This document shows positions 51,129 through 51,973 of a DNA stretch of 51,973 bases, in pieces (position 1 is the stretch's first letter; every line of letters begins with the position of its first letter). The notes under the pieces were generated by a model that had not been told where the DNA came from, did no database searches, and saw only the letters and a list, made by a program, of their open reading frames with translations. Source of the DNA: an uncultured Planctomyces sp. (GTDB lineage Bacteria > Planctomycetota > Planctomycetia > Planctomycetales > Planctomycetaceae). Position numbers and translations under genes: made by a program. Location of the stretch: the NCBI GenBank assembly GCA_937904325.1, contig CALGTK010000198.1:1-51973 (forward strand). The letters are read 5' to 3'.

Positions 51129-51973
51129 ATGTCAGACGCCTCAGAACGAAATTTCGCCGGCATCCCAATTCGGTCTCTTGGGCGAAGCGACATTAAGGTA
51201 TCGATTCTCGGCTTTGGTGGCGGACATTTCTGCCGTAAACATCTCGCCGAGGCGGATTCCGTTCGGCTGGTTCACGAAGCAGTCGACTCCGGGATTTCGT
51301 TCTTCGATAATGCCTGGGAATACCACGGTGGCGAATCAGAACGTCGAATGGGCATTGCGATGGAGGGCGGTCGTCGCGAAAAAGTGACGCTGATGACCAA
51401 GGTCTGTGCCCGCGACCGGAAAACCGCCGAAGAGCAACTTGAGACCAGCCTGAAACGATTGAAGACCGACGTGATCGACGTCTGGCAGTTTCACGAAGTG
51501 ATCTACGACAACGATCCCGACTGGATTTGTGCAGTCGATGGAGCCCTCGCTGCGGCCGAAGCAGCTCGCAAGGCGGGCAAGGTTCGGCTGATCGGTTTTA
51601 CGGGACACAAACATCCGGACATCTTCAAGAAGATGCTCAGCCAGGACTTCGAATGGGACACCGTTCAGATGCCGACCAACGTTGTCGACGCGCACTACCG
51701 CAGTTTTCAGAAAGAGATCCTGCCGATTCTTAACGAGAGAGGCATCGGGTGTATCGGCATGAAGAGTCTCGGTGGAGAAGGACAGCTCATCACCGACATC
51801 GGGCTGACGCCGTATCAATGCCGCGCGTACGCGATGTCACTTCCTATCAGCACGCTGGTTTCCGGAATTCAATCGCCGGAAAACTTGCAGCAGGATCTGG
51901 ACATCGCTCGCAACTTTCAGCAGATGACTGGTGAGGAAATGACCGAGCTTCAGGACGAGGTCCGCGACAAGTC
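51129..51973 (+). CDS. Aldo/keto reductase, 3' end cut off
   Basis: The frame runs from the ATG at 51129 to the window end, giving 281 residues so far. The aldo/keto reductase tetrad is complete: Asp60 and Tyr65 in Phe-Asp-Asn-Ala-Trp-Glu-Tyr, Lys91 in Met-Thr-Lys-Val, and His122 in Trp-Gln-Phe-His. Such enzymes reduce aldehydes or ketones with NADPH in a TIM barrel; the substrate is unknown. Gly-Phe-Thr-Gly-His-Lys and the C-terminal Leu-Val-Ser-Gly-Ile-Gln also fit bacterial members. GGAAAG lies about eight bases before the start. A normal length of 300-330 residues means little is missing. Confidence 0.93.
   Translation, partial: MSDASERNFAGIPIRSLGRSDIKVSILGFGGGHFCRKHLAEADSVRLVHEAVDSGISFFDNAWEYHGGESERRMGIAMEGGRREKVTLMTKVCARDRKTAEEQLETSLKRLKTDVIDVWQFHEVIYDNDPDWICAVDGALAAAEAARKAGKVRLIGFTGHKHPDIFKKMLSQDFEWDTVQMPTNVVDAHYRSFQKEILPILNERGIGCIGMKSLGGEGQLITDIGLTPYQCRAYAMSLPISTLVSGIQSPENLQQDLDIARNFQQMTGEEMTELQDEVRDK

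Noticed and set aside
1-51973. CRISPR arrays, insertion sequences, phage genes and rRNA
   Set aside because: I saw no regularly spaced repeats, transposase or integrase motifs, structural phage genes or rRNA-like sequence in the window.

Overview
The window reads as a piece of a planctomycete chromosome (phylum Planctomycetota, probably class Planctomycetia). This rests on gene content, not on a marker gene. It has two large secreted DUF1549/DUF1553 proteins, one with a PSCyt1-type haem motif and one with a planctomycete-type CX4CH motif. It also has three DUF1501 proteins with twin-arginine-like leaders, a secreted sulfatase with HEAT repeats, a TIGR03545/TIGR03546 pair, and several long low-complexity secreted proteins. 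Base composition looks moderately GC-rich. I see no phage, insertion sequence, CRISPR array or plasmid function. Most of the window looks like ordinary core and lifestyle genes, with some unusual local arrangements.

Region 1 (1-8.3 kb): the 3' part of a Pro/Gln-rich protein gene runs to 1200. A minus-strand block follows, transcribed in the order mazG (NTP pyrophosphohydrolase), a YhaO/SbcD-like phosphoesterase that has lost most metal-binding motifs, a YhaN/SbcC-like ATPase with a membrane hairpin, and a PhnP/RNase Z-like metallo-beta-lactamase-fold hydrolase. Region 2 (8.3-12.7 kb): minus-strand secreted catabolic enzymes, namely a sulfatase, an esterase and an enolase-superfamily protein. 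Region 3 (12.9-20.1 kb): tsaE, a GIY-YIG protein, and a plus-strand DUF1549/1553 - DUF1501 - PPC-like operon.

Region 4 (20.0-28.2 kb): a minus-strand run in the order tadA, tadB, tadC, mlaE, mlaF, mlaD, scpB, then possible small genes. It joins a Tad-type secretion motor, a retrograde lipid transporter and a condensin subunit. Region 5 (28.6-38.0 kb): a second DUF1549/1553 - DUF1501 pair, a BON protein, a DEDDh exonuclease, tRNA-Leu(UAG), an APH-fold kinase, a small protein coupled to a TatD-like hydrolase, a CBM9-like protein and hisH. Region 6 (38.3-40.6 kb): a tight three-gene operon of two secreted unknowns and a protein-prenyltransferase-beta-like repeat protein whose zinc ligands look lost.

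Region 7 (40.7-46.1 kb): a ribose/galactose-type ABC importer (binding protein, double ATPase, permease) followed by a DUF1501 protein. A near-perfect 41-bp palindrome separates the binding-protein gene from the ATPase gene. Region 8 (46.1-52.0 kb): the TIGR03545/TIGR03546 pair with a 23-bp inverted repeat between them, an M48 lipoprotein protease, a secreted Thr/Gln/Val-rich protein, and the start of an aldo/keto reductase that runs off the end.

The most promising oddities are the phosphoesterase-dead YhaO partner, the 38.3-40.6 kb operon with its zinc-less prenyltransferase-like protein, and the two large palindromes. I did not find one clear new defence or metabolic system. All family assignments come from motif recognition by eye, without database searches.
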